From the NCBI GenBank assembly GCA_044867875.1, contig JBIOVR010000551.1, positions 1-30,328 on the forward strand: a stretch of 30,328 bases of DNA. Direction: 5' to 3'. This DNA comes from VBAS01 sp044867875. Its GTDB lineage: Bacteria; Bacteroidota; Bacteroidia; Chitinophagales; Chitinophagaceae. The notes beneath the pieces are model-generated. The model did not search any database, was not told where the DNA came from, and worked only from the letters and a program-made list of their open reading frames with translations. A program made the translations under genes and the position numbers. Shown piece by piece: positions 15,739 through 25,089 of this stretch (position 1 is the stretch's first letter; the number at the start of each line of letters is the position of its first letter).

Positions 15739-17637
15739 TTACATAAAATATTTCTTGTACCAATGTTGAAAAACGATCAATACCCAAAGTTGTTCCACAA
15801 TATTTCCCGGAGCAGCAGAGTAAAGTTGTTTTTTCATACAATTGATAAACTCAATATCGAAAATGCCTTGTTCTTTTATAAATTTTTCGTTTAGCAGATC
15901 ATCAAATATAAATGTGTGTAGCTCTTCACGGAACCATTTCAACATAGGTATCTCAAATCCTCTTTTTCCTCGGTTATAAATTTCCGGTGGCAAAATATTC
16001 TGGAAAGCATCCTTAATAATTCTCTTTCTACCCGCCTTGTTTATTTTGTATTCTGATGGTAATGTAAAAGCAAACTCCACGACATGATGATCAAGGAATG
16101 GCGAACGTACTTCCACACTGTTTGCCATACTCATCAAATCAACTTTCACCAACATATCACTTACTAGCACAAGATCAAGATCTGTTTTTAATACAGAATT
16201 AAAATCATCATTAATATTTGAAAGATATTTTTCTTTTACTGAATCAATGACTGCATTGTTGACCCTGGCAGCAGTTTGCTTTGTAATTAACTTATCTACA
16301 TCAGATGCTGAAAAAGTAGAAGCCCAATGCCAGTAACGTTCCCTTTCAGAAAGCCCGACTCCTTCCGCATACCGGTCCAATTGACGGAAAAGATCAGAGA
16401 AGCGGTTATTCCTGCTCTTCGGCATAATTTTCCAAAGAGGAGCACCTATCTTTACAAGACTGCCTGCTAATGATCTTCTTCTCGCTTGCCATTCTGCATA
16501 ATGCTTATTATAACCTGCAAAAACTTCATCACCGCCATCGCCGGAAATGGCAACTGTCGCATGTTTTCTTACTTCCATGCAAAGAATGAATTGGGGGAGT
16601 GATGCTGAATCTGCAAATGGTTCATCCAGATAATTCAACACATCATGTATGTGAGACAAGTAATCATCAAACCCTAAACGAAACGTAGCATGGTTAGTTT
16701 TAAATTTTGCTGCCACCAATTCCGCAAATTGAGTTTCATCAAAATATTGTTCATCTTTAAACCCGATTGAAAATGTGTTCAGTGATTTTTGATGACGACT
16801 GGCCAGTGCTACAATAACAGATGAATCAATACCACCGCTTAAGAAAGCACCAAGCGGCACGTCGCTTATTAATCTTTTCACAACTGCATCTTCTAATAAA
16901 GAAACAAGCTCTTTTTGTGCTTGCTCATAAGATGGGGCATTTTTATATTCATATTTCGGGGTGAGCTCATACCATTTTTTTTCTTCAATATTTTTTCCCT
17001 TAAGTATCAACCTTGCACCCGGTTCCACTTTTTTTACATGCTTGAGCATGCTCATGGGTTGCGGGATATAAGATAATTGCAGGTACAGTTTCAGCGCTTC
17101 ATAGTTTAATTCTTTGGGGATGCCAAAATCATAAAGTGCTTTTAGCTCAGATGCAAAAATGAACCTGTCATCATCAACAAAATAATTCAATGGCTTTTTC
17201 CCGAACCTGTCTCTCGCAACAAATAATTCTTTTGTTTGCGTATCATAAATGGCAAAAGCAAAAAAACCTTCCAATAACGGAAGGCATTTCTCACCTTGCT
17301 TTATAAAAAGCTCAAGCAATATCTCGGTGTCTGAACTTGTACGAAGTTGTTTTTGTTCTTCTGTACTAAAATAATTGTTTCGTAGTTCCTTGTAGTTAAA
17401 TATTTCGCCGTTAAAAATAATTGTATAACGTTCCGTCTTATCCCACATTGGTTGATTAGCAGCAGCACTTGTATCAATAATAGCTAAGCGTCGTTGCGCC
17501 AAACCCATCTCTTTGCACAGATAAATACCCTCGTCATCAGGTCCTCTCGTCTGCAGAGTTCGGATGGATTGTCGTAATTTCGCAACCTGTTGTCGGCCTA
17601 TATTTGTCAAAGCAACTATGCCAGCAATTCCACACAT
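15739..17637 (-). CDS. asnB: Asparagine synthase (glutamine-hydrolysing)-type amidotransferase of the EPS locus
   Basis: A 632-residue AsnB-family enzyme. Cys2 of MCGIAG is the glutaminase nucleophile, and RGPDDEG (31-37) and FNGEIFN (75-81) belong to the class II amidotransferase domain. SGGIDSS at 267-273 is the ATP-pyrophosphatase loop, and SGDGGDEVFAGYNKHY follows. All catalytic features for ATP-dependent amide formation are intact. Because it heads a run with a deacetylase, formyltransferase and glycosyltransferase, it more likely amidates a polysaccharide precursor such as a uronic acid than makes free asparagine; this is inference from context. Its ATG is only 18 bp from the divergent membrane protein start. 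Confidence 0.9.
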   Translation of the reverse strand: MCGIAGIVALTNIGRQQVAKLRQSIRTLQTRGPDDEGIYLCKEMGLAQRRLAIIDTSAAANQPMWDKTERYTIIFNGEIFNYKELRNNYFSTEEQKQLRTSSDTEILLELFIKQGEKCLPLLEGFFAFAIYDTQTKELFVARDRFGKKPLNYFVDDDRFIFASELKALYDFGIPKELNYEALKLYLQLSYIPQPMSMLKHVKKVEPGARLILKGKNIEEKKWYELTPKYEYKNAPSYEQAQKELVSLLEDAVVKRLISDVPLGAFLSGGIDSSVIVALASRHQKSLNTFSIGFKDEQYFDETQFAELVAAKFKTNHATFRLGFDDYLSHIHDVLNYLDEPFADSASLPQFILCMEVRKHATVAISGDGGDEVFAGYNKHYAEWQARRRSLAGSLVKIGAPLWKIMPKSRNNRFSDLFRQLDRYAEGVGLSERERYWHWASTFSASDVDKLITKQTAARVNNAVIDSVKEKYLSNINDDFNSVLKTDLDLVLVSDMLVKVDLMSMANSVEVRSPFLDHHVVEFAFTLPSEYKINKAGRKRIIKDAFQNILPPEIYNRGKRGFEIPMLKWFREELHTFIFDDLLNEKFIKEQGIFDIEFINCMKKQLYSAAPGNIVEQLWVLIVFQHWYKKYFM

Positions 17638-17655
17638 ACAATATCCTTAAGTTTT

Positions 17656-19020
17656 ATGCAATATATCACTATAACGGATTTCATTTTACTTCCTATTTAT
17701 CTTTTTATTGTCTTCGTAACAGCAGCATATTACAGAAATAAATATTATCCCGGTAAACATCCCTATAGAAAGTATTTTATGTGGGCTTTCGGGATAAAAA
17801 TATTTGGAGGAATTTTTGTTGGATTAATTTACCAATATTATTACAAGGGCGGGGATACTTTCGAATATTGGCGTCATTCAATGATTATTAATTCTTCATT
17901 TCAGGATTCCTTTGTCACATGGATAAAGCTCATCACCAGGTTAGGAAATCAATATGATGTAGATATGTATCCATTTGTATCACAAATGCAATGGTATACT
18001 AGTCCGGCAGATTACTTTGTTCCCCAAGTTGGCGCTTTTTTGGGCCTTTTTACTCTAAGCACATATTTGCCCACAACCGTAATTTTATCTGCGCTATCAT
18101 TCATAGGTATTTGGAAATTGTTTGTTGTCTTTACCAAATTATATCCCAGGTTGACAAAACAAATGGCCTTTGCGTTTTTGTTTATTCCCAGCGTTGTGTT
18201 TTGGGGTTCAGGCTTCATGAAGGACACTATTACCTTTTCCTGTATTGGCTGGGTTACTCATTTTTTCTATATAATTTTTTATGAAAACAAAAAAATTATA
18301 GGCAATTCAATATTTGCTTTAATTTTTCTATATATCATTTATGTTATCAAATCTTATATTGTAATTGCATTTCTACCTGCAGCCTTGCTTTGGGGCGTGG
18401 GTTTACTTTCTTATAGGATTAAAGATACCAGGCTGATTCTTTTTGTAAGATATTTTTTATATGCTTCAGCCATTATTGGCCTGGTTGTAGTAGGTGGTAA
18501 ATTACAAACCGAAATGTTTGGGGAATATAATGTCGAAAGTGTTGCCTATAAAGCTACTGTTACAAGAGATTACTTATATAGAGTTTCTAATGAACAGGAC
18601 GGTTCAGGATATACGCTCGGTAATTTTGATCCTACTTTATTAGGCATGATTGAGCTAGCACCGGCAGGAATAAATGTTACCTTATTTCGCCCATACCCAT
18701 GGGAAGCGAGAAAACCAATTGTAATGCTATCTGCAATAGAAGCCCTGTTTTTTATTGGCTTTACAATTGCTGTGATTTTCAGAAACAATCCAATTCGTGT
18801 TGTACAACGTATCCTTGCGGATGAAACTCTTCAATTCTGTTTGATTTTTACTATGGTCTTTGCATTTGCAGTTGGTATTTCCACATCTAATTTTGGTTCA
18901 CTTTCCCGTTATAAAATTCCCTGCATGCCATTCTATACAGCCTTCTTATTTATAGCTTTCAATCCTCCAAAATCAGAGCTTTCCTTAAAAAAAGTGAATA
19001 AAAAAAATCGTATCACCTGA
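17656..19020 (+). CDS. Multipass membrane protein, candidate EPS polymerase or ligase
   Basis: A 454-residue integral membrane protein I cannot assign to a family with confidence. ATG 17656 is chosen because the preceding in-frame stretch overlaps asnB and the first transmembrane helix begins straight after it. About nine or ten hydrophobic segments are visible, for example FILLPIYLFIVFVTAAYY, IFGGIFVGLIYQYYY, and FCLIFTMVFAFAVGIS. Soluble loops include KGGDTFEYWRHSM and LFRPYPWEARKPI. It is the only plus-strand gene in the EPS locus and runs between asnB and a methyltransferase. A Wzy-like polymerase or a membrane glycosyltransferase would fill an obvious gap in the locus, but that is inference. 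Confidence 0.65.
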   Translation: MQYITITDFILLPIYLFIVFVTAAYYRNKYYPGKHPYRKYFMWAFGIKIFGGIFVGLIYQYYYKGGDTFEYWRHSMIINSSFQDSFVTWIKLITRLGNQYDVDMYPFVSQMQWYTSPADYFVPQVGAFLGLFTLSTYLPTTVILSALSFIGIWKLFVVFTKLYPRLTKQMAFAFLFIPSVVFWGSGFMKDTITFSCIGWVTHFFYIIFYENKKIIGNSIFALIFLYIIYVIKSYIVIAFLPAALLWGVGLLSYRIKDTRLILFVRYFLYASAIIGLVVVGGKLQTEMFGEYNVESVAYKATVTRDYLYRVSNEQDGSGYTLGNFDPTLLGMIELAPAGINVTLFRPYPWEARKPIVMLSAIEALFFIGFTIAVIFRNNPIRVVQRILADETLQFCLIFTMVFAFAVGISTSNFGSLSRYKIPCMPFYTAFLFIAFNPPKSELSLKKVNKKNRIT

Positions 19021-19024
19021 CAGA

Positions 19025-19906
19025 TCATTTTTTAACATAGTAAGCTTTGAGGGTAAGACCTAAACCTGTAAAAGTTAATCCTTTATTAACTACCTTTTTT
19101 ACAAATTGAAGTCCGCTTGACTTTATAATCTTTGTTCTGAGTTTTTCATCTGCATTCATTTCAGTATTGGGATCAGAGGTGACAGAATTTATATTGTTTT
19201 GAAAACGGGTCAGACTAATCCCTGTTGTAAGAAGTTTGACTTTTTTGAGTCCGCAAGTCGTTAACAAATTATGCAATGTTTTTTTTGTATAATATGATAA
19301 GTGTCCGGGATACTGTATTATGTAATACTTTTCTTTAAGCAAGTATCTCAAATACGCATTGAAATTCGGTGTTGCTACATACAACAATCCTCCTTTTCTA
19401 AGCAGTTTACTTATATTGCTAAAATCTTCTCTTGGATTGTTTATATGCTCTATAGTTTCTGATGAAACTATAACATCGAATTCTTTAACATCCATTTTTT
19501 CTGGGTTCAGTACGCCCTTATACATTTTTATTCCTTTTGCCTCGCAAATCTCTATAGCTCTTGCTGAATATTCGGTTCCATATACATCCCAGCCATTCTT
19601 TTTTGCCACCTCCAATATCCACCCTTCACCACAACCTACATCGAGCATCCTGTTATTTTGCCGATATGAGTTAAACCCTTTAACTAAACTTTCTAAACTT
19701 ACCTTAGTTGCTTCCGACATCTCTTTTTCGTTTTCATACGCATACACAGAATAATAACTTTCCAACTCTGCATTTGTAGGTATTTTCCTCATAAAAATAA
19801 ATCCACAGTCCGAACATTTTAAAAGATCATGGCTTTCATACCCACGTAATGAATGAATATTCGGCCCATTACAAACCAGACAGACTTTATGAAATAACTC
19901 AGACAT
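19025..19906 (-). CDS. Class I SAM-dependent methyltransferase with N-terminal zinc-ribbon
   Basis: About 293 residues from ATG 19906 (an upstream in-frame TTG at 19909 is the alternative). An N-terminal four-cysteine knuckle, CLVCN and then CSDCGF, probably binds zinc. The SAM-binding motif MLDVGCGEGWILEVAKKNGWDVYGTEYS follows, with VIVSSETIEHINNP as the post-motif acidic strand. Such zinc-ribbon methyltransferases are common in polysaccharide loci and often modify nucleotide sugars. It ends four bases from the stop of the convergent membrane protein gene. The GT4 gene lies 9 bp upstream. The methyl acceptor is unknown. Confidence 0.85.
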   Translation of the reverse strand: MSELFHKVCLVCNGPNIHSLRGYESHDLLKCSDCGFIFMRKIPTNAELESYYSVYAYENEKEMSEATKVSLESLVKGFNSYRQNNRMLDVGCGEGWILEVAKKNGWDVYGTEYSARAIEICEAKGIKMYKGVLNPEKMDVKEFDVIVSSETIEHINNPREDFSNISKLLRKGGLLYVATPNFNAYLRYLLKEKYYIIQYPGHLSYYTKKTLHNLLTTCGLKKVKLLTTGISLTRFQNNINSVTSDPNTEMNADEKLRTKIIKSSGLQFVKKVVNKGLTFTGLGLTLKAYYVKK

Positions 19907-19915
19907 CAATAAAAA

Positions 19916-21001
19916 TTATTTGTTGTTAAATAGATTAAGAAAATTAATTAATTGAGACTTAAGGCTATATTCATCAACAATACACTTTCGGCCTTTTTCT
20001 CCCATTTGACTACGAATCTGCGGGTCATCAATAAGATCCTTTAAATATTTTTTCCATTCCTTTTTATCAGCAGCAATAAACCCGTTTTCGTTATGATGCA
20101 CTATTTTAGAATTAACTCCTACTGGAGAAGCAATTGTTGGTATACCGCAAGCAAGATATTGAATTAATTTAAACCCACATTTTCCTTCAAACCAAGGGCC
20201 TTCTTTAAGAGGCATAATACCTATATGCATTCTCAATAAATCTTCCTGCTCGGTTTCCAATTCCCATTGTTTGTAAATAAAATCGAAGTTCCACTCAGGT
20301 CGTTTGTTAGAGATTATAAGAAAATCAAAATCGATTTCTTTCTTTAATTCAGGGATAATGTCATTTATCACTTCAAGATTATGCAGTGTTGTATGTGTTC
20401 CCGTCCATCCCACGACTATTTTCTTTCCTTCTTTCTGGTTGCGTTGTTTATAATGCCCATGCTCTGTATCTACAACGGTAGGTATAAGAAATACAGAGGA
20501 ATTATATTGCCGTGCATATTCACATAAAAAATCATTTCCAGCTACTACTTTGTATGACCATTTTATAATATACTTTATTTTCCAAGTTGCTTTAAGCCAT
20601 TTTTTGCTAAAAGATATTTCTTCTCCTCCAGGAAGCCAGATAGCATCATCATATTCATGAATAATTTTTTTTCTGAAAATTTTTGCTAGTAGCCATTCAA
20701 ATATAGGCGGTCCAAGCGGCGTAGCTTCCCGATGTATAAAGATATAATCAGCTTTTGTTGATTGAAAAAGATGACCGATTCTTCTGAAAAATCCTTTTAC
20801 AGTTCCCAATGCCTTTAAAATTCTATTGTTGGGTTTATATAAGATATCCCACGCTTTTTTATCAAGAAAAGTTAATAAGCGAAAAGAAAACCCTTCCTTT
20901 TCCAGGTTTGCTAAAAACAACTCCACCCTGAAACGTTGTGAAGGTGCAACACCTATTGGATATGGTACCCAAAAATGAATAATGGGTTTTTCAGCTTTCA
21001 T
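19916..21001 (-). CDS. Glycosyltransferase, GT-B fold
   Basis: A 361-residue predicted glycosyltransferase of the GT4-like group. The N-terminal domain has IIHFWVPYPIGVAPSQRFR, the acceptor-side loop, and IIHEYDDAIWLPGG. The C-terminal domain has VVGWTGTHTTLHNLEVI, then GIMPLKEGPWFEGKCGFKLIQYLACGIPTIASPVG, the nucleotide-sugar binding region. GKCGFKLIQYLACGIP is typical of this subgroup of polysaccharide enzymes. Its ATG lies within the last 11 bp of the preceding glycosyltransferase gene, so translation is probably coupled. Donor and acceptor sugars are unknown. Confidence 0.85.
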   Translation of the reverse strand: MKAEKPIIHFWVPYPIGVAPSQRFRVELFLANLEKEGFSFRLLTFLDKKAWDILYKPNNRILKALGTVKGFFRRIGHLFQSTKADYIFIHREATPLGPPIFEWLLAKIFRKKIIHEYDDAIWLPGGEEISFSKKWLKATWKIKYIIKWSYKVVAGNDFLCEYARQYNSSVFLIPTVVDTEHGHYKQRNQKEGKKIVVGWTGTHTTLHNLEVINDIIPELKKEIDFDFLIISNKRPEWNFDFIYKQWELETEQEDLLRMHIGIMPLKEGPWFEGKCGFKLIQYLACGIPTIASPVGVNSKIVHHNENGFIAADKKEWKKYLKDLIDDPQIRSQMGEKGRKCIVDEYSLKSQLINFLNLFNNK

Positions 21002-22214
21002 AAATTAATGGATATATCTTCCTGGCTATATCAAAAGAGCGGTATTTTTTTGCAATACCAAATACTTTTTCCTGTAGAAATTCTCTGCTATTATTTTTTA
21101 ACAACTGATCCATCTGGTGTATCGCTCCGGCCATTGTTTCTATTTGTTTCAGATTAGTTACTACTCCAATTTCATTTTGTAAAATGATATCTGAATCATC
21201 TGAAATACCTGGTGAAATAACAACGGGTAAGCCCATGGCCCAATATTCTCCGTTTTTAATTGGAGAACCATAACGTTTTGATGGTACGGGAACCTGGGGA
21301 TTTATTCCAAAATCTCCTAAAGAAAGATATTTGGGTATTTCGCTGTGTTGTACAAATTGTTTGATGATCACATCTGATGGAATATCTATCCTTTTAATTT
21401 GCTTTTGAATTATTTCCTCTGATTCTTCTGTTAACATCAGGAAGCGAAACTTTTCACCCCAATATTGATAACAGGCTTTCACGAAATCGAAAACTTCTTC
21501 CTTTAAATAAGTACCACCTAGTTTTCCTGCATATACACATACTATCTTATTAATTAATCCAAATTTTTCAAGCAACTCAGCATCTTTAGGCCGAGGATAA
21601 AAATCTTTAAAACTGATACAGGCTGGCTTAACAAAAAACTCTTTCAACTCAATCCCATAATTATCTAGGGCAAATTGTTTCATTCCTCTAGTAGTCGCAA
21701 TAATATAAGACGCTTTCTCAGACAACTTTTTTTCCAGTCTAAAAAGCAACTTAAATGATACACTGTCTTTTTTCCATGCGCCCGTCTCAACCATAGCTGT
21801 AGCATGTGGTTCATAGCTATCGATCACAAGTGTTGCACCAGAAAACCTGGATAGCAAATATCCTATGCTACCGGCAGGAGTACAGAAAGGATGAATAACA
21901 TCTATCTTGCTCTTTTTTATAGTGCGATATAATTTAAACATTTGCCCAACTGAAGCAATTAATTTTTTCCATCCAAAACGTTTATAAGGCTGAGCGATCA
22001 ATTCCATATTTCGACTTTTCCATTGATCGTTTATTTCGTACAGCTCCTTTTGTGTTAAAGCTTTTTTTTCCTGCTCGGAGGTAACAACAAAAATTTTTCT
22101 TTCTGTCGGAATGATTTCCCTTAATATCTCAACATATGGAAGAGTATATGTCTGGATCAATGCATCTTTAAAACTCCATTGTGTGAGCACAAGAATATTA
22201 CCCTTAAGCTTCAT
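20991..22214 (-). CDS. Glycosyltransferase, GT4-like
   Basis: A 407-residue GT-B protein. The N-terminal half contains IDVIHPFCTPAGSIGYLLSRFSGATLVIDSYEPHA, the usual acceptor domain core. The C-terminal half has IVCVYAGKLGGTYLKEEVF, FLMLTEESEE, and KRYGSPIKNGEYWAMGLPVVISPGISDD, where the family's E-x7-E region is replaced by a KNGEYWAMGLPV form. It overlaps the GT2 gene upstream by four bases (ATGA) and the next glycosyltransferase downstream by 11 bp, so three transferases are tightly coupled. Sugar specificity is unknown. Confidence 0.83.
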   Translation of the reverse strand: MKLKGNILVLTQWSFKDALIQTYTLPYVEILREIIPTERKIFVVTSEQEKKALTQKELYEINDQWKSRNMELIAQPYKRFGWKKLIASVGQMFKLYRTIKKSKIDVIHPFCTPAGSIGYLLSRFSGATLVIDSYEPHATAMVETGAWKKDSVSFKLLFRLEKKLSEKASYIIATTRGMKQFALDNYGIELKEFFVKPACISFKDFYPRPKDAELLEKFGLINKIVCVYAGKLGGTYLKEEVFDFVKACYQYWGEKFRFLMLTEESEEIIQKQIKRIDIPSDVIIKQFVQHSEIPKYLSLGDFGINPQVPVPSKRYGSPIKNGEYWAMGLPVVISPGISDDSDIILQNEIGVVTNLKQIETMAGAIHQMDQLLKNNSREFLQEKVFGIAKKYRSFDIARKIYPLIYES

Positions 22215-23104
22215 TTATTTCTTCTAATTAATTTACTGCCAATTATTGCTTTGATAAATAATAAAACAAACTTTCCTTCCAATCCGCCTAAACGGAGGAC
22301 TTGTACACTTTCTTCGATACTTTTTTTCTTGTTTCCATCAAGATATTCATGAACTGCACAAAAGTAGTGCGACCATGTTTTCAATTTCTTTGCTTCAGAA
22401 TTTGACAATGACATATTTTTTAAAACCCATTCTGTTGCATTTTTTCTTGCCCTAATGACAACCTGGTTCTGTGTCATTGATCTACCTGCGTGCTCTTGCA
22501 TATGAACACAAATAATATCTTTTATAAAAATTGGCTGAAGGCTTGTGTTTAACAAAACGAATAACCAATCTTCCATAGATGCCAATTCTCTTTCAGGAGG
22601 AAATCGTTTATAGTCAAAATCAAAAAGCTTTAGGCAAATATTGCTACCTAAAACATTTCCTTGCAAGAAAAAATTAAAATCATAAAAGCCTTCTTTTAAA
22701 GATTTCATTGGAGAAGAAGCCTCGTCTCCATTGGGAAAAATAAAATTATACTTTGTCGCGATCATTCCCTGGTTGGGATGAGCATTGATTATGTCAGTCA
22801 AAGTTGAAAGATAGTTGCTCTCCATAAGATCATCAGAATCCAGGAAAACAGCATAATTGCCAGATGCCTTATCTAAACCGAAATTCCTGGCGGCTGCTCT
22901 TTCCTCGTTGTTCTTATAGAAATATTTTATTCTTTTATCAGTGAATTGACTGGAAATAAATTCACCTGTATTATCAGTGCTTCCATCATCAACAAGTAGC
23001 AATTCAAATGCGATGTATGATTGGTTTAAAACAGAATCAATAACTGGCTTTATAAGATGCCTTCGATTATAAACAGGTATTATAACAGAAAAAAATACTC
23101 GCAT
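22211..23104 (-). CDS. GT2-family glycosyltransferase
   Basis: A 297-residue inverting GT-A glycosyltransferase. The nucleotide-binding core is canonical: FFSVIIPVYNRRHLI at the N-terminus, ELLLVDDGSTDNT, ERAAARNFGLDKASG, and the metal-binding FLDSDD of YAVFLDSDDLMESNYL. The catalytic region is represented by SMEDWLFVLL. No transmembrane segment is evident, so it is probably cytoplasmic at the membrane face. It overlaps the GT4-like gene downstream by four bases and is 34 bp from the methyltransferase gene upstream. Sugar donor unknown. Confidence 0.92.
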   Translation of the reverse strand: MRVFFSVIIPVYNRRHLIKPVIDSVLNQSYIAFELLLVDDGSTDNTGEFISSQFTDKRIKYFYKNNEERAAARNFGLDKASGNYAVFLDSDDLMESNYLSTLTDIINAHPNQGMIATKYNFIFPNGDEASSPMKSLKEGFYDFNFFLQGNVLGSNICLKLFDFDYKRFPPERELASMEDWLFVLLNTSLQPIFIKDIICVHMQEHAGRSMTQNQVVIRARKNATEWVLKNMSLSNSEAKKLKTWSHYFCAVHEYLDGNKKKSIEESVQVLRLGGLEGKFVLLFIKAIIGSKLIRRNK

Positions 23105-23138
23105 TATTCCTTTTACAAAAAATTATTTAATTTCTTAC

Positions 23139-23894
23139 TTACTGAGTTAGGGTTTGTTTCATCTTTAAATTTTCCGCCAATATCGCATGGTTAATAAATA
23201 ATTCCTTATTCGATGGAAAAAAGATATTAAAAAATAATCCAAATAAGTTTATTGGGAAAATGGTCAGTGGCGATAAAATAAATTTCCAGGTGGTTGATCT
23301 GGGCAATACTGCGTGATATACATACGCAGAAAAAAGTTGAACTACTGACAAAAAATATCCTGGTGCTTTCTCATGAGCAATTATGTTATAATTACATTTT
23401 TTCATTATATGCTTAATGCCTGCTGAAGTATATCTGCCAAAATCATTTGGCATTTCATGTTCCCTCCATACAAAGGGCATGGTAATTAACAATAGCCCTC
23501 CTGGTTTATGTACACGATTTATATCATTGAGGATCTCTTCTAAATTAAAAACATGTTCAAAAACTTCTGAAGCATAAATACTGTCAAATGAATTTTCACT
23601 AAAAGGTAATTTATCGCCTTTATAAAAAACATCTACTTTATGCTGGGGAATGTTATGACCTTCATTTACTTCCAGGTCAATACCAATGTAACTATCAACA
23701 GTAAACAAATGCTCATAGGCTTTGGAGCCACAACCAAAATCAAGCAGTTTGCCTTTAAGCTTGCCACTATGTTTTTTTATTCCGGTATAAATAGCCTTTC
23801 TATTAAAATAATATGGGTTAAAAAAAACTGCAAATAAACCTGGCTCGAACTGCTCTTTCCGGTTTTTTTCCTTAAGCCATGTTAATACTCCCAT
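23139..23894 (-). CDS. Class I SAM-dependent methyltransferase
   Basis: A 251-residue methyltransferase. SAM-binding motif I is LLDFGCGSKAYEHLF, the acidic strand is YIGIDLEVNEGH, and SFDSIYASEVFEHVFNLEEIL followed by HKPGGLLLITMPFVWREHEMPNDFGRYT completes the fold. A hydrophobic C-terminal part may touch the membrane. The FGRYT element is typical of small methyltransferases in polysaccharide loci. It is flanked by two GT2 genes, with 93 bp before the upstream one. The substrate, perhaps a lipid-linked sugar, is not known. Confidence 0.85.
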   Translation of the reverse strand: MGVLTWLKEKNRKEQFEPGLFAVFFNPYYFNRKAIYTGIKKHSGKLKGKLLDFGCGSKAYEHLFTVDSYIGIDLEVNEGHNIPQHKVDVFYKGDKLPFSENSFDSIYASEVFEHVFNLEEILNDINRVHKPGGLLLITMPFVWREHEMPNDFGRYTSAGIKHIMKKCNYNIIAHEKAPGYFLSVVQLFSAYVYHAVLPRSTTWKFILSPLTIFPINLFGLFFNIFFPSNKELFINHAILAENLKMKQTLTQ

Positions 23895-23987
23895 ACAATT
23901 ACTGGATTCTTTTATAGTTATTTCGAGATACCTTCAAATTTAAACACCAAACAGAGTTGATATTAACTTTAGTTAATTGTTAAAATA

Positions 23988-25022
23988 TCAATTTCGAACC
24001 AAAAGACTCTGATAGCTTTTTTTAAGACTAATTAAAACCTCCAATACTGGATCAGGCAACTTAAGCCTCGTTACAATCTGCGGTATGTATTTTTCCTTTG
24101 CCAACCACTCGGATGGGAAATTCTTTTTCAATACTGACAGTATTTGACGGGCTTCATCTCTTCTTTTATACTGGTAACAAGATTTTACCCAATAGCATAA
24201 ATGATAGAACAAAGCAAGTCTTTTATCGACACCTGAAATTATTTGTTCATTCGCCTTAAAGGGATAACTATAATTTAAGAAGCCGGATAATTGAGGAATA
24301 GTCTGCATTTTTTCAATTATGTCAACCCAACCAAAATTTCTGCAAAGGTTGCCAAAGCTTCTTGTCCAATCTTCAATCAATCTCGAATGCTGTGAAACTG
24401 TTTTACTGGCATCATGCAAACGATAAAGTGAAAAGATCTCATTTACCGAATGAAATTTGCATACACAACCGAGTCGTGCAAAAAGATCAAAGTCCATTCC
24501 AAGGTGAAGATCTTCTCTTACCCAATTGCCAGCTTCCTGCAAAGATTTTCTTTTAAAAAAGGCAGAAGGTTGAGGAAAGGCCTGGCCTGCAATATATCTT
24601 TCTATTCCAGCATCTTCATATCCCCATGTTTCTGTTGGTTTCATATTTTCTCCAAAAAGCGTAGCACCACCATAAACAAGACCGATATCATCCCCTAAAT
24701 CCGAAAATATATTAGCTACCTTTTTTAAGGCACCTTCTGTAAAAAGATCATCACTGCATAACCAGGTTACAATATCACCAGTAACTCTTGCAAAACCTTT
24801 ATTGATCGCATCACTCTGCCCTTTATCTTTTTCACTTACCCACCAGGTAAGATGTTGCTCATATTTCTTAATAATATCAACTGAATTATCCTTGCTGCCG
24901 CCATCTACAACAAACACTTCAAGATTCGGATATTGTTGATTGATAATTGAAAGGATCGTTTCTTCCAAATATAGACCTTGATTGTAAGAAGGAACGACAA
25001 CACTTATTTTCGGAAAATTCAT
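23988..25022 (-). CDS. GT2-family glycosyltransferase
   Basis: About 344 residues from ATG 25022; an in-frame TTG at 25055 would add eleven residues before the usual first strand and is less likely. The GT-A core is clear: KISVVVPSYNQGLYLEETI, LEVFVVDGGSKDNSVDII, SDAINKGFARVTGDIVTWLCSDD (the D-x-D equivalent), and LHLGMDFDLFARLG. VDGGSKDNS with 'NKG' places it near WcaA/WaaE-like transferases. The C-terminal third is helical and basic. It is 67 bp downstream of the phosphatase-fold gene start-to-stop run, all on the same strand. Sugar specificity is unknown. Confidence 0.9.
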   Translation of the reverse strand: MNFPKISVVVPSYNQGLYLEETILSIINQQYPNLEVFVVDGGSKDNSVDIIKKYEQHLTWWVSEKDKGQSDAINKGFARVTGDIVTWLCSDDLFTEGALKKVANIFSDLGDDIGLVYGGATLFGENMKPTETWGYEDAGIERYIAGQAFPQPSAFFKRKSLQEAGNWVREDLHLGMDFDLFARLGCVCKFHSVNEIFSLYRLHDASKTVSQHSRLIEDWTRSFGNLCRNFGWVDIIEKMQTIPQLSGFLNYSYPFKANEQIISGVDKRLALFYHLCYWVKSCYQYKRRDEARQILSVLKKNFPSEWLAKEKYIPQIVTRLKLPDPVLEVLISLKKSYQSLLVRN

Positions 25023-25089
25023 AGTAATGAATAAGGAATTTTTATTTGGCTGCAAATATCTGCTATTTACATTGTAAAAAGCAGCCTAT

